Part shown: piece after piece, positions 27,272-36,035 of the stretch
How positions within the stretch are numbered: the first letter of the stretch is position 1
Layout of the letters: each line of letters starts with the position of its first letter
Source: an uncultured Clostridium sp.
Lineage (GTDB): Bacteria > Bacillota > Clostridia > Lachnospirales > Lachnospiraceae
Assembly (NCBI GenBank): GCA_900538475.1
Contig: UPYT01000004.1
Span: 1 to 64,000 of the forward strand
Direction of reading: 5' to 3'
Length of the DNA: 64,000 nt
Position numbers and translations under genes: made by a program
Notes under the pieces: generated by a model
What the model was told of the DNA's origin: nothing
Seen by the model: the letters and a program-made list of their open reading frames with translations, nothing else
Database searches by the model: none

Positions 27272-27285
27272 ATAAGAGTTATAAT
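27257..27285 (+). promoter_or_regulatory. Promoter of the iscS-iscU-mnmA operon
   Basis: TTGAAA (27257-27262), 17 bp and a perfect TATAAT (27280-27285) form the promoter. The start of iscS is about 70 bases downstream of the predicted transcription start. Confidence 0.8.
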
Positions 27286-27361
27286 ACAGATAACAGAAAG
27301 CCACCAGGCCTTCTGCGCAGAAGCTTTTTATAGCTTATGAGGAAAGGCGGATTTGATTTCT

Positions 27362-28564
27362 ATGAAAAATTTAATATATCTTGATAATGCAGCAACAACA
27401 AAAACACGGCCGGAGGTAGTGGAGGCCATGCTTCCGTATTTTACGGAGCTTTACGGAAATCCATCCTCTGTGTATGAATTTTCTGCTCCGGTTAAGGAGG
27501 CAGTAACCAGAGCCAGAGAGGTGATTGGAGCTTCGATTGGAACGAGAAAAGAGGATATTTATTTTACTTCCGGCGGCTCAGAGGCAGATAACTGGGCCAT
27601 TAAGGTTGCAGCAGATGCTTACGGACAAAAGGGAAAGCACATCATTACCAGTAAAATTGAGCATCATGCAGTGCTGCACACCTGTCAGTATCTGGAGCAG
27701 AAGGGCTTTGAGGTAACGTATCTGGATGTGGACGAAAATGGTGTGGTAAAGCTGGAGGAGTTAAAAAAGGCCATTCGCCCGGATACCATTTTGATTTCTA
27801 TTATGTTTGCAAATAATGAGATCGGAACGATTCAGCCGATTAAGGAAATCGGAGCGATTGCCAGAGAACATGGAATTTTATTTCACACAGATGCGGTGCA
27901 GGCCTATGGCCATCTTCCCATTGATGTGGATGAGCTGGGGATTGACATGATGAGTGCCAGCGCTCACAAAATCAATGGACCTAAGGGGATTGGATTTCTT
28001 TATATCAGAAAGGGCATAAAAATTCGTTCCTTTATCCATGGAGGGGCACAGGAGAGAAAGCGCCGTGCAGGGACAGAAAATGTACCGGGTATTATAGGAT
28101 TTGGAAAGGCTGTCCAGATTGCCATGGATACTATGGAGGAGCGGGCACAGCGGGAAGGAAAACTGCGGGATTATCTGATTGAGCGGGTGATGGCAGAGGT
28201 TCCCTACACCAGAGTGAACGGACACAGAACCAATCGGCTGCCTAACAATGTAAACTTCGCTTTTCAGTTTATAGAGGGAGAGTCTCTTCTGATCCTGTTG
28301 GACGGAAAGGGAATCTGCGGCTCCAGTGGCTCTGCATGTACCTCAGGATCTCTGGATCCCTCTCATGTGCTTCTGGCTATTGGTCTGCCCCATGAGATTG
28401 CTCACGGCTCTCTTCGTTTGACTCTCAGTGAGGAAAATACAGAGGAGGAGATGGATTTTGTGGCGGAAAGCATCAAAGAGATTGTTGCACGGCTGAGAAA
28501 TATGTCTCCGCTGTATGAGGACTATATGAAGAAGCAGGAAAAGGGCAAATCTCATTCCGCATAA
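27362..28564 (+). CDS. iscS: Cysteine desulfurase (NifS/IscS family)
   Basis: This 400-residue PLP enzyme takes sulfur from cysteine as a persulfide for Fe-S cluster and tRNA thiolation pathways. It begins with LIYLDNAATT. The PLP lysine is in SAHKINGPKG, and the mobile-loop cysteine lies in CGSSGSACTSGS, the class I (IscS/NifS) pattern. The ATG at 27362 is chosen over TTG 27353. It is followed by iscU and mnmA, which use its sulfur. Confidence 0.95.
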   Translation: MKNLIYLDNAATTKTRPEVVEAMLPYFTELYGNPSSVYEFSAPVKEAVTRAREVIGASIGTRKEDIYFTSGGSEADNWAIKVAADAYGQKGKHIITSKIEHHAVLHTCQYLEQKGFEVTYLDVDENGVVKLEELKKAIRPDTILISIMFANNEIGTIQPIKEIGAIAREHGILFHTDAVQAYGHLPIDVDELGIDMMSASAHKINGPKGIGFLYIRKGIKIRSFIHGGAQERKRRAGTENVPGIIGFGKAVQIAMDTMEERAQREGKLRDYLIERVMAEVPYTRVNGHRTNRLPNNVNFAFQFIEGESLLILLDGKGICGSSGSACTSGSLDPSHVLLAIGLPHEIAHGSLRLTLSEENTEEEMDFVAESIKEIVARLRNMSPLYEDYMKKQEKGKSHSA

Positions 28565-28610
28565 AAAGAGAAAACAGATAATTACAACGTACAAAAAGGA
28601 GAATTTGACA

Positions 28611-29048
28611 ATGTATACAGAAAAAGTAATGGATCATTTTGAACACCCGAGAAATGTAGGAGAGCTGGAGAATCCCAGCGGAGTGGGAACAGTGGGAAAT
28701 GCCAAGTGCGGAGATATTATGCGGATTTATCTGGATGTGGATGAAAATCAGATTATCCGGGATGTTAAGTTTAAAACCTTTGGCTGCGGCGCTGCAGTGG
28801 CAACCAGCAGTATGGCTACGGAAATGGTGAAGGGCAAATCCATTCAGGATGCTATGAAAGTAACCAATAAAGCAGTGATGGAAGCACTTGACGGACTGCC
28901 CCCTGTTAAGGTACACTGTTCTTTGCTGGCAGAGGAGGCAATCCATGCCGCACTGTGGGATTATGCCCAGAAAAACGGAATTCAGATCGAAGGTCTGGAG
29001 CAGCCCAAGAGCGATATCAGTGAGCACGAAGAGGAAGAAGAATATTGA
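28611..29048 (+). CDS. iscU: Fe-S cluster scaffold protein (IscU/NifU N-terminal type)
   Basis: This 145-residue protein starts [17 protein letters not shown]. Cluster-ligand cysteines appear in [19 protein letters not shown] and [10 protein letters not shown]. It should assemble Fe-S clusters with IscS. An acidic C-terminal tail (EHEEEEEY) is added beyond the core. AAAAAGGAG precedes the start. Its TGA overlaps the ATG of mnmA. Confidence 0.94.
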   Translation: MYTEKVMDHFEHPRNVGELENPSGVGTVGNAKCGDIMRIYLDVDENQIIRDVKFKTFGCGAAVATSSMATEMVKGKSIQDAMKVTNKAVMEALDGLPPVKVHCSLLAEEAIHAALWDYAQKNGIQIEGLEQPKSDISEHEEEEEY

Positions 29049-30244
29049 TGAAATCAGAACAGGTTCCGGGCAGCGAGGCTGTGCGGGAGGAAAAAAATCA
29101 GAAGAAAAAAGTAGTGATTGGAATGTCAGGCGGCGTCGATTCATCGGTAGCCGCCTGGCTTTTGGTGCAGCAGGGGTATGAGGTTATCGGAGTTACCATG
29201 CAGATCTGGCAGGAGGACGAGGAAACTGCGCAGGAGGAAGGCGGATGCTGCGGCCTGAGCGCTGTGGATGATGCCCGGAGAGTGGCCTGGCAGCTGAAGA
29301 TCCCGTATTATGTTATGAACTTCCGGTCAGAATTCAAAAACAAGGTAATGGATTATTTTGTGGAGGAATATCTTCACGGAAGAACGCCTAATCCCTGCAT
29401 TGCCTGCAACCGGTATGTAAAATGGGAATCGCTTTTGAAGCGGAGTATGGACATTGGCGCCGATTATATTGCTACAGGCCATTATGCCCGGGTGGAAAAG
29501 CTGGAAAACGGTCGTTACGCATTAAAGCGGTCCGCCACAGATGCAAAGGATCAGACCTATGCTTTGTATAATCTGACCCAGGAACAGCTTTCCCACACAT
29601 TGATGCCGGTTGGAGATTATTCCAAGGAGGAGATCCGCCAGATGGCAGAGGAGCTGGGATTAAAGGTGGCTCATAAGGCAGACAGCCAGGAAATCTGCTT
29701 TATTCCGGATCATGACTACGCACGGTTTATTGAAGAGGAGATTGAGCGGGAAAACCGGGAGACGCAGCTGGAATCCTGCGGCGGATGCGCGTCATGTGAA
29801 ACAAACAAGCCATGCAGACAGCTTCCGGGACCGGGAAATTTTGTAGATCGGGAAGGCAATATTCTGGGACAGCATCAGGGAATTACGCATTATACCATTG
29901 GACAGAGAAAGGGACTGGGACTTGCCATGGGACATCCTGTCTTTGTGGTAGAGATCCGTCCGGATACCAACGAAGTGGTAATTGGAAGTAATGAGGATGT
30001 ATTTACGGACAGGCTGATTTGTGATAAACTGAACTGGATGGCAATCGACGGCCTTCACGGAAAAGAGCGGGAGGTTGTGGCGAAAATTCGTTACAGCCAC
30101 AAGGGGGCGCCCTGTCGGATCCGGGAAATAGGAGAGGATCTGGTAGAGTGTCGTTTTCTGACTCCGGTTCGGGCAGTGACTCCGGGACAGGCAGTTGTAT
30201 TTTATGACGGCGATTATGTAGCAGGCGGAGGTACAATTCGGTGA
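29048..30244 (+). CDS. mnmA: tRNA-specific 2-thiouridylase with Cys-rich insert
   Basis: This 398-residue enzyme makes 2-thiouridine at wobble U34 of Lys, Glu and Gln tRNAs with ATP and a persulfide from IscS. The PP-loop motif GMSGGVDSS is at about residues 26-34. Cysteines of NPCIACN (C117, C120) and QEICFI (C217) match the catalytic positions. Between the catalytic C217 and the GNFVD motif there is an insertion with four cysteines, C244, C247, C250 and C256 (CxxCxxCx5C), which ordinary bacterial MnmA lacks. It overlaps iscU at the start and the amidase gene at the end. Confidence 0.94.
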   Translation: MKSEQVPGSEAVREEKNQKKKVVIGMSGGVDSSVAAWLLVQQGYEVIGVTMQIWQEDEETAQEEGGCCGLSAVDDARRVAWQLKIPYYVMNFRSEFKNKVMDYFVEEYLHGRTPNPCIACNRYVKWESLLKRSMDIGADYIATGHYARVEKLENGRYALKRSATDAKDQTYALYNLTQEQLSHTLMPVGDYSKEEIRQMAEELGLKVAHKADSQEICFIPDHDYARFIEEEIERENRETQLESCGGCASCETNKPCRQLPGPGNFVDREGNILGQHQGITHYTIGQRKGLGLAMGHPVFVVEIRPDTNEVVIGSNEDVFTDRLICDKLNWMAIDGLHGKEREVVAKIRYSHKGAPCRIREIGEDLVECRFLTPVRAVTPGQAVVFYDGDYVAGGGTIR

Positions 30245-31518
30245 GAAAGCAATGGATGATTCTGGCTGTGACAGCGGCTGTTTCTCTGGCAGCGGCAGGG
30301 TGTCAGAAATATGAAAAGATAGAGCTGGCGGGAGAAGGATGGGAGTCGGCGCTGGACGGCCAGAGCAGTGATAGGCAGGACAAAGAAGCACAGAGAGAAG
30401 AGGAGCAGATGACGATGCCGGCTTCCCAGGTCAGTGCCAATCAGACAGACAGGACAAAGGAAACTGCTCCCTCGATGGAGGAGAGATCAGAAATAGTCTA
30501 TGTTAATGCCAGCAGCTTGAATATTCGGACAGAACCGGGCTCAGACAGCCAGATTATCGGCCGGGCAGGACGGGGCTCAGAACTTAAGAGAACAGGTTAC
30601 AGCCAGTCCTGGAGCAGAGTAGAGTATCAGGGACAGGTTTGCTATGCAGCCTCTCAGTACCTGACAACCAGTCAACCTTCTGTCCAGACAGTGGGAGGCG
30701 GTTCCTCCGAGGGTACAGCGGTAGGAAGTGCTGGCAGTGTGGATGCTGGCGTTCAGAATGGATCAGCAGAAGAGATTCGTTTGAATCCAGAGTGGAAATA
30801 TGCCGGATATTCCAAAATCAATTCAGGAGCCGCAAGACTTTATGTTTCTGAGGCAGCTGCACGGAAGGGAAAGGTGGTCTGCGTGAATGCAGGACACGGA
30901 ACCAGCGGCGGCTCCAGTGTGAAGACCCAGTGTCATCCGGACGGAACTCCAAAGGTAACGGGCGGAACCACAGGCGCCGGAGCCACAAGTGCAGTGGCAG
31001 TGTCCGGCGGAATGCAGTTTGCAGACGGCACAGCGGAGGCAAAGGTGACTCTTGCCATGGCAAAGGTGCTGAAGGATAAGCTGCTTGCCCGGGGATACAA
31101 TGTACTGATGATTCGGGAAGGGGATGATGTCCAGCTGGATAACATTGCAAGGACGGTAATTGCCAATAATCGGGCAGACTGTCACATTGCCCTTCACTGG
31201 GATTCCACAACCAGCGATAAAGGAGCGTTTTACATGAGTGTACCGGAGACAGCATCCTACCGCAGCATGGAGCCGGTGGCTTCTCACTGGCAGGAGCATC
31301 ATAAGCTGGGGGACAGTCTTTTGACAGGCTTAAAGGGCGCAGGAGTGAAGATTTTTTCCAGTGGGAAAATGGCAATGGATCTGACGCAGACCTCTTATTC
31401 TACAGTACCGTCGATTGATATTGAGTTGGGAGACAAGGCGTCGAATCACTCCGCAGCAGTTTTGGAACAGCTGGGGAACGGGTTGGCAGACGGCGTGGAT
31501 CTGTTCTTTGGAAATTAG
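30241..31518 (+). CDS. Lipoprotein N-acetylmuramoyl-L-alanine amidase with SH3 domain
   Basis: This 425-residue protein has a lipoprotein signal with lipobox LAAAGC (cysteine near 21). A disordered spacer leads to a bacterial SH3 domain (about 80-140, [13 protein letters not shown]), a Gly/Ser linker and a C-terminal Amidase_3 domain (about 215-425). Metal ligands lie in VNAGHG and IALHWD and the catalytic glutamate in DIELGD. It cleaves peptidoglycan side chains at the outer face of the membrane. The start is GTG at 30241, nine bases after GGAGG, and overlaps the mnmA stop. Confidence 0.88.
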   Translation: MRKQWMILAVTAAVSLAAAGCQKYEKIELAGEGWESALDGQSSDRQDKEAQREEEQMTMPASQVSANQTDRTKETAPSMEERSEIVYVNASSLNIRTEPGSDSQIIGRAGRGSELKRTGYSQSWSRVEYQGQVCYAASQYLTTSQPSVQTVGGGSSEGTAVGSAGSVDAGVQNGSAEEIRLNPEWKYAGYSKINSGAARLYVSEAAARKGKVVCVNAGHGTSGGSSVKTQCHPDGTPKVTGGTTGAGATSAVAVSGGMQFADGTAEAKVTLAMAKVLKDKLLARGYNVLMIREGDDVQLDNIARTVIANNRADCHIALHWDSTTSDKGAFYMSVPETASYRSMEPVASHWQEHHKLGDSLLTGLKGAGVKIFSSGKMAMDLTQTSYSTVPSIDIELGDKASNHSAAVLEQLGNGLADGVDLFFGN

Positions 31519-31527
31519 AGAGAAGAA

Positions 31528-31591
31528 TAACCGTTCAGCCATGCATCTTCTTGCCTGCTTACAGAGGACAAAAAGTATGGCTGAACGGTTA
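31528..31591. repeat. Dispersed palindromic repeat, copy A (short form)
   Basis: The arms TAACCGTTCAGCCAT (31528-31542) and ATGGCTGAACGGTTA (31577-31591) are perfectly complementary. The interior CATCTTCTTGCCTGCTTACAG is shared almost base for base with copy B. It lies just after the amidase gene and may also act as a terminator. Confidence 0.85.
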
Positions 31592-31621
31592 CCGGGAAGA
31601 TATAGCTTCTGAAAAATCAGG

Positions 31622-31650
31622 TTTACAATCTGGGCGATACCGTGTATAAT
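31622..31650 (+). promoter_or_regulatory. Promoter of tRNA-Ser
   Basis: TTTACA (31622-31627), 17 bp and a perfect TATAAT (31645-31650) lie 18 bases before the tRNA. Confidence 0.85.
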
Positions 31651-31667
31651 GGTATCGTCTGTTTTAT

Positions 31668-31757
31668 GGAGACGTAGCGAAGCGGCCGTAACGCGGCGCA
31701 CTCGAAATGCGTTTATCGGTTCATCCCGGTACGAGGGTTCGAATCCCTCCGTCTCCG
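31668..31757 (+). tRNA. tRNA-Ser(CGA)
   Basis: The acceptor arms GGAGACG (31668-31674) and CGTCTCC (31750-31756) pair fully, with discriminator G at 31757. The anticodon loop CTCGAAA gives anticodon CGA, reading UCG. The T loop GGTTCGAAT is canonical, and the long variable arm is typical of serine tRNAs. CCA is not encoded. The gene has its own promoter and terminator. Confidence 0.96.
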
Positions 31758-31761
31758 CTGG

Positions 31762-31789
31762 AAAGCCCTTGAGAAATCAAGGGCTTTTG
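31762..31789 (+). terminator. Terminator after tRNA-Ser
   Basis: A perfect 11-bp stem (AAAGCCCTTGA/TCAAGGGCTTT) with a GAAA tetraloop runs into TTTTG. Confidence 0.92.
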
Positions 31790-31958
31790 TTATTCGTGTT
31801 GCATATTTTTCCGGTATATTTAGTTTGGCCATGACAAATGCATTTAAGTGCCTCGTCCGTGAAATGAGGTATGTGAAATATTATTTTGGCACAAGCTTTT
31901 CATACCTGAAAAGAGAGTTTGGAAACTGTTAAAAGTCAAAAACGGAAAATAAAATCAG

Positions 31959-31987
31959 TTGATCGCATTTTTTCCCTGTGCTATACT
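31959..31987 (+). promoter_or_regulatory. Promoter of ddh, upstream of repeat copy B
   Basis: TTGATC (31959-31964), 17 bp and TATACT (31982-31987) form the promoter. The transcript would run through the 161-base palindromic repeat before reaching ddh. The rest of 31790-31958 shows no gene or clear signal. Confidence 0.65.
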
Positions 31988-32005
31988 GTGTCCATCGAAA
32001 AAATC

Positions 32006-32166
32006 GTAACAGTTTAGCCTTGCATCTTCTTGCCCGCTTACAGCGGACAAGAAGCATTAGGCGTCCGCCTTATGTGGATTTAAGCATCAAAACTCTTATG
32101 AAAGCAAGCTTTCAACGAGTTTTCCTGACGGAATCCTCGCAAGGCTGAACTGTTACAAGAAATCAT
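32006..32166. repeat. Dispersed palindromic repeat, copy B (long form)
   Basis: The outer arms GTAACAGTTTAGCCTTGC (32006-32023) and GCAAGGCTGAACTGTTAC (32149-32166) pair with one T-G. Nested hairpins inside are CTTCTTG/CAAGAAG (near 32027 and 32048) and AAAACTC/GAGTTTT (near 32089 and 32116), so a branched fold is expected. It forms most of the ddh 5' leader. Confidence 0.88.
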
Positions 32167-32203
32167 TTTTCCGGTTACGAATGCAATTGAGGAGGAAATA
32201 ATT

Positions 32204-33190
32204 ATGAGTATCAGAATTGGAATTTTAGGTTACGGAAATCTGGGAAAGGGTGTGGAGAGTGCGATTGCGCAGAATCCGGATATGGAGCTGGCTGCAGTAT
32301 TTACCCGCCGGAATCCGGAACAGGTTACAGTGAGAACAAAAGGTGTTCAGGTGCTTTCTGCGGATGAACTGGATCATATGCAGGGCGATATTGACGTGTT
32401 GATTCTTTGTGGAGGAAGTGCAACCGATCTTCCGGAGCAGACTCCCAAATATGCAGCAATGTACAATGTGGTTGACAGCTTTGATACTCATGCAAGGATT
32501 CCGGAGCATTTTGCAGCAGTGGACAAGGCTGCAAGGGAGGCTGGAAAGACCGCTTTGATTTCCTGTGGATGGGATCCGGGGATGTTCTCTTTAAATCGTC
32601 TGTATGCATCCTGCGTGCTGCCGGAGGGTCAGGATTATACCTTCTGGGGAAGAGGCGTGAGCCAGGGCCATTCTGACGCTGTGCGCCGTATTGACGGGGT
32701 AAAGGACTGCAGACAGTATACAGTTCCTGTTCCTGAGTCCTTAGAGGCAGTTCGCAGCGGTTCCAATCCCCAGCTGACAACCCGCCAGAAGCATACGAGA
32801 GAGTGTTTTGTTGTGGCTGAGGAAGGCGCAGACAAGGCAAGGATTGAACAGGAAATCAAGACCATGCCTAACTATTTTGCAGATTACGATACCACAGTTC
32901 ATTTTATTACAGAAGAGGAAATGAAGCGTGACCACAGTGGTCTGCCTCATGGCGGCTGTGTGATCCGCACTGGTGTAACGGGCATGGAAAAGGAACACGG
33001 TCATGTGATTGAGTACAGCCTGAAGCTGGATTCCAATCCGGAATTTACCGGCTCTGTGATTACTGCCTATGCCCGCGCTGTGTGCAGAATGAACCAGGAA
33101 GGGATGAATGGATGCAAGACGGTATTTGATATTGCTCCGGCTTATCTGTCTTCAAAGAGCGGAGAAGAGCTGCGGGCTCATTTACTGTAG
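32204..33190 (+). CDS. ddh: meso-Diaminopimelate D-dehydrogenase
   Basis: This 328-residue NADPH enzyme makes meso-diaminopimelate from tetrahydrodipicolinate in one step, for lysine and peptidoglycan. The N-terminal Rossmann motif GILGYGNLGKG is at residues 6-16. The family segments VDSFDTHARIP and CGWDPGMFSLNR and the substrate region GRGVSQGHSDAVR are present. Length matches the family (about 325-330). A GAGGAGG site precedes the ATG. It is a single-gene unit with a repeat-containing leader and a strong terminator. Confidence 0.95.
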   Translation: MSIRIGILGYGNLGKGVESAIAQNPDMELAAVFTRRNPEQVTVRTKGVQVLSADELDHMQGDIDVLILCGGSATDLPEQTPKYAAMYNVVDSFDTHARIPEHFAAVDKAAREAGKTALISCGWDPGMFSLNRLYASCVLPEGQDYTFWGRGVSQGHSDAVRRIDGVKDCRQYTVPVPESLEAVRSGSNPQLTTRQKHTRECFVVAEEGADKARIEQEIKTMPNYFADYDTTVHFITEEEMKRDHSGLPHGGCVIRTGVTGMEKEHGHVIEYSLKLDSNPEFTGSVITAYARAVCRMNQEGMNGCKTVFDIAPAYLSSKSGEELRAHLL

Positions 33191-33199
33191 AAGTTGAAG

Positions 33200-33257
33200 G
33201 AAAGCGGCGTTTTTCTGCGGAGAGAATTCTCCCTGTGGAAAAGCGCTGCTTTCTTTT
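33200..33257 (+). terminator. Terminator after ddh
   Basis: Outer arms of 14-15 bases (33200-33214 with 33239-33253, with wobbles) and an inner GGAGA/TCTCC hairpin are followed by TTTTA. Confidence 0.82.
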
Positions 33258-33304
33258 ATGCTTTTTCCAAAATGAAGTGCTGGAAGGAAATCTTGCTTTA
33301 GTGC

Positions 33305-33333
33305 TTGACAGAATCTGGGAAAATCGTCACAAT
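33305..33333 (+). promoter_or_regulatory. Promoter of the HAD hydrolase gene
   Basis: TTGACA (33305-33310), 17 bp and CACAAT (33328-33333) lie about 30 bases upstream of the start. Confidence 0.6.
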
Positions 33334-33361
33334 AGAAGCAGCAGATGAGGAGGTTGGAAGA

Positions 33362-34144
33362 ATGATCAAACTGGTAGTATCAGATATAGATGGAACTTTG
33401 CTGGAGGATGGCGGACATGAGCTGAATCCGGAGCTTTTTGATGTGATTTTAAAGCTTCGTGCAGCAGGGATGCAGTTTGCAGCAGCCAGCGGGCGGCAGT
33501 GGGCCAGTATCGAAGCTGTATTTGAGCCCATCAAAGAAAAAATATTTTATCTGTCGGATAATGGAGCTTATGTTGGAATGTGCGGCCGAAATCTGTTTTT
33601 AAATCCTATTGATCGGGATTTGATTCATGAAATGATTCGGGATATCCGTGCTGCCGGTTTGACTGTTTTGCTGAGTGGTCCGGATCAGGCATATATGGAT
33701 GAGGATAATCCGGAGTTTTACCGGTGGCTGACGGAAGGATATCGTTTCCAGGTAAAGCAGGTAAGGGATTTGATGCAGGTAGAGGATCAGTTTATTAAAA
33801 TCTCTGCCTACAAAAAGCATGATGTAGAGCCTGCCACAAAAGAACTGCGGGAAAAATATGGAAGCCGGCTGAAAATTACCATTTCTGGAGATATGTGGAT
33901 GGACTGCATGGCCTCTGGTGTTAATAAGGGAGAGGCAGTAAAGCTTTTGCAGGAAAGCCTTGGGATTCTTCCAGAGGAGACAATAGCCTTTGGAGATCAG
34001 CTGAATGATATGGAGATGTTAAAGCAGGCTTATTACAGCTTTGCTATTGGAAATGCCAGACCAGAGGTAAAGGCCGCAGCCCGGTTTCAGGCTGATACTA
34101 ATGTAAAGGACGGCGTACTGAAGATTTTAAAGCTTTTGCTCTAA
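33362..34144 (+). CDS. Cof-type HAD-IIB family phosphatase
   Basis: This 260-residue haloacid dehalogenase-fold hydrolase has motif I DIDGTLL at residues 8-14, with catalytic aspartates. A cap domain lies between about residues 85 and 185. Motif III is a lysine near NKGEAV and motif IV is FGDQLNDMEML. Such enzymes dephosphorylate sugar phosphates, nucleotides or flavin intermediates; the substrate cannot be read from sequence. GAGGAGGTTGG precedes the ATG. Confidence 0.92.
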   Translation: MIKLVVSDIDGTLLEDGGHELNPELFDVILKLRAAGMQFAAASGRQWASIEAVFEPIKEKIFYLSDNGAYVGMCGRNLFLNPIDRDLIHEMIRDIRAAGLTVLLSGPDQAYMDEDNPEFYRWLTEGYRFQVKQVRDLMQVEDQFIKISAYKKHDVEPATKELREKYGSRLKITISGDMWMDCMASGVNKGEAVKLLQESLGILPEETIAFGDQLNDMEMLKQAYYSFAIGNARPEVKAAARFQADTNVKDGVLKILKLLL

Positions 34145-34411
34145 GGCAGGAATACAGGCGGGAAGGACGGGAAACAAAAAGACTGAGAAAGCAGACAGTG
34201 AAAGCCCGAATATGGGAAAGTCGGAAGGCAGTCTAAGAAAGCCAGAGGAGACAGAAGGGCAGCCTGGGAAAGGCCAAAGCAGTCAGAAAGCTAAGAAAAC
34301 AGTCCGCGAAAGGCCAAAGCAGTCAGAAAGCGAAGAAAGCAGTTCGCGAAAAAACAAAGCAGGACAAAAACCTGAGAAGGAACGCGGCAGAAAACAGGAG
34401 TTTGGGAATTC
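34145..34411 (+). repeat. Purine-rich low-complexity stretch with 40-bp tandem repeat
   Basis: This 267-base interval is strongly A/G-biased. Two 40-base units starting at 34271 and 34311 (each beginning AGGCCAAAGCAGTCAGAAAG) are about 90% alike. A 67-codon open frame (34212-34415) of Lys/Glu/Ser/Gln residues runs through it and overlaps the next start as ATGA. It has no ribosome binding site, and the 40-base period is not a multiple of three, so I do not call a gene. Confidence 0.6.
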
Positions 34412-35386
34412 ATGAGAAATTGGAAAAAAACGGCAGCAGCAATATTGCTGGTCTTTGCTGCAGTCACTGGTATTTTATTTTTCAGAAACGGGTTTTCCAT
34501 AAGAAAAGAAACTGGAGACACTTCCGGATTTCCGGATGCGCAGGCCATGCTGATTATTACAACAGAGGCAAACAGGTATCGGACCGTGTATACGGATCAG
34601 ATCTGGCAGGTGCAGGTTGGGGAGGAGGAATCTTTTCAGCTCTATCTTCTGGAGCAGATTCGGACCTTTTTGAAAGAAGTAAAAACCATGAATCTGCTGG
34701 CAGATGAGAGAGGAATTCAGCTGACTGGACAGGAAAAGGAGCAGCTTCGGCAGCTTTCCTCAGAGTTTTATCAGTCTTTGACTGAGGCAGATCGGGAATG
34801 TATCGGCGCCAGTGAGGAAGATGTGTATGCAATGTATGAGGCGTATCACAGGGCAAATCGTCTGGTGGATGAAGTGACAAAAAATGTGGATCTGGAAATC
34901 AGCGACAGTGAGGCCCGAGTCATGAAGATTCAGGAGCTTTGTCTGGAAACGGAAGAAAGCGCCCAGGAGGCCTTTCAGCAGCTTTCGGAGGAAGGAACGA
35001 ATTTTTCTTCAGTAGCCAGGGCAATTCGGGAGGAAGGTTATAAAGAGCAGTCTGTAGGAAGGGGAGAGCGTTCGGCAGCATATGAGACTGCTGTATTTTC
35101 CCTGGAAGATGGGCAGCTCAGCCAGCCATTTGCAGATGGAGACAGCTGGTACCTTGTAAAATGTGTGGATTCCTATGATGAAGACGCGACTCTGGAGAGG
35201 AAGGAAAGACTGGCGCTGCAGAGGAAAAATCAGGCCTTCCGGCGGATTTATGACACCTTTGCCGGAGAACATCCAGTTGAGATTCAGGGCAGCATCTGGG
35301 AAAATGTGGATTTAACAGAGATGGGACAGTCTACAACGGTAGATTTTTTTGAGCGGTATCAGGAATATATGAGTCAGAAGAAATAA
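34412..35386 (+). CDS. Parvulin-type peptidyl-prolyl isomerase, membrane anchored
   Basis: This 324-residue protein has an N-terminal membrane anchor or uncleaved signal (residues 5-24). A helical SurA/PrsA-like chaperone region follows, then a rotamase-like domain near 180-265 (ETEESAQEAFQQL, EEGTNFSSVAR, FSLEDGQLSQPF, WYLVKCVD). It should help fold exported proteins at the outer face of the membrane. There is no lipobox cysteine, unlike PrsA. An ACAGGAG site lies 11 bases before the ATG. A conserved hypothetical gene follows 21 bases after. Confidence 0.87.
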   Translation: MRNWKKTAAAILLVFAAVTGILFFRNGFSIRKETGDTSGFPDAQAMLIITTEANRYRTVYTDQIWQVQVGEEESFQLYLLEQIRTFLKEVKTMNLLADERGIQLTGQEKEQLRQLSSEFYQSLTEADRECIGASEEDVYAMYEAYHRANRLVDEVTKNVDLEISDSEARVMKIQELCLETEESAQEAFQQLSEEGTNFSSVARAIREEGYKEQSVGRGERSAAYETAVFSLEDGQLSQPFADGDSWYLVKCVDSYDEDATLERKERLALQRKNQAFRRIYDTFAGEHPVEIQGSIWENVDLTEMGQSTTVDFFERYQEYMSQKK

Positions 35387-35407
35387 GCTGAAGAGAGGGC
35401 AGAAAGC

Positions 35408-35899
35408 ATGGTTGCATTGCGGATGGAGGATTTAAAAGGGTTTACGGCAGGGCTGTTTATGGGAGAACTGTTTGACGGCTGGCTGGTGAGGGAGGCAGAG
35501 ATTGTCACCTTTAACCGGTTTACCATAGACGGAAGAATCCGCCAGGGGTATTATTCAGACTGGGAACTGGAGCAGAATCGGATTGAGGATTTGTCTTCCT
35601 GGAAAATGATAAAGCCCTTTTGCTATTCGCTGATTAAAGGAAAAAAACTGCCGGAAAGTTTTCATATCACGCTTCAGCTTCCTCCGGCTCAGACGGAAGA
35701 TTTTTTAAAAAAAGCAAATCTGGAATTTACTGCAGATCAGGTGGCGGGGCTTTATCTGAATATTCGCTATGAAAACGGCGTTCTTTCCTGTATAACAGGA
35801 ACCTCCCTGAAGATTTTTACTTTGGATAAGCGTTTGGAGTATGAATGGGATGAAACGGTACGCCGGTATTTTAAGAAGAAACAGGTTCCCTTTACATAA
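35408..35899 (+). CDS. Conserved hypothetical protein (possibly DUF5721)
   Basis: This 163-residue soluble protein has no signal or membrane segment. It is predicted to be mainly beta with patterns such as FTIDGRIRQGYYSDWE and GLYLNIRYENGVLSC, and a basic C-terminus YFKKKQVP. I associate this type with a small Lachnospiraceae family (DUF5721) but cannot verify it. It lies downstream of the parvulin gene, likely in the same transcript, and upstream of CIRCE-htpG, so a link with protein quality control is possible but not shown. Confidence 0.7.
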   Translation: MVALRMEDLKGFTAGLFMGELFDGWLVREAEIVTFNRFTIDGRIRQGYYSDWELEQNRIEDLSSWKMIKPFCYSLIKGKKLPESFHITLQLPPAQTEDFLKKANLEFTADQVAGLYLNIRYENGVLSCITGTSLKIFTLDKRLEYEWDETVRRYFKKKQVPFT

Positions 35900-35911
35900 A
35901 AAGATAAATTA

Positions 35912-35938
35912 TTAGCACTCATTTAAAATGAGTGCTAA
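35912..35938. promoter_or_regulatory. CIRCE element (HrcA operator)
   Basis: TTAGCACTC (35912-35920), a 9-base spacer and GAGTGCTAA (35930-35938) match the CIRCE consensus exactly. It lies 7 bases upstream of the htpG -35 element. HrcA binds CIRCE and releases it on heat shock. Confidence 0.95.
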
Positions 35939-35945
35939 TTTTCTG

Positions 35946-35974
35946 TTGACATTTGGGTAACTCAGTATTAAAAT
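35946..35974 (+). promoter_or_regulatory. Promoter of htpG
   Basis: TTGACA (35946-35951), 17 bp and TAAAAT (35969-35974) form a strong vegetative promoter. It sits directly downstream of CIRCE. Confidence 0.85.
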
Positions 35975-36035
35975 AATCATCAGAGTTTCCTGCAGACGGC
36001 GGGAAACAGGATCACAGTGTAAAGGAGAGAATAAT

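Noticed and set aside
34212..34415. 67-codon Lys/Glu/Ser-rich frame before the parvulin gene
   Set aside because: No ribosome binding site; lies in a purine-rich tandem repeat whose 40-bp period is not in frame. Listed only as a repeat.
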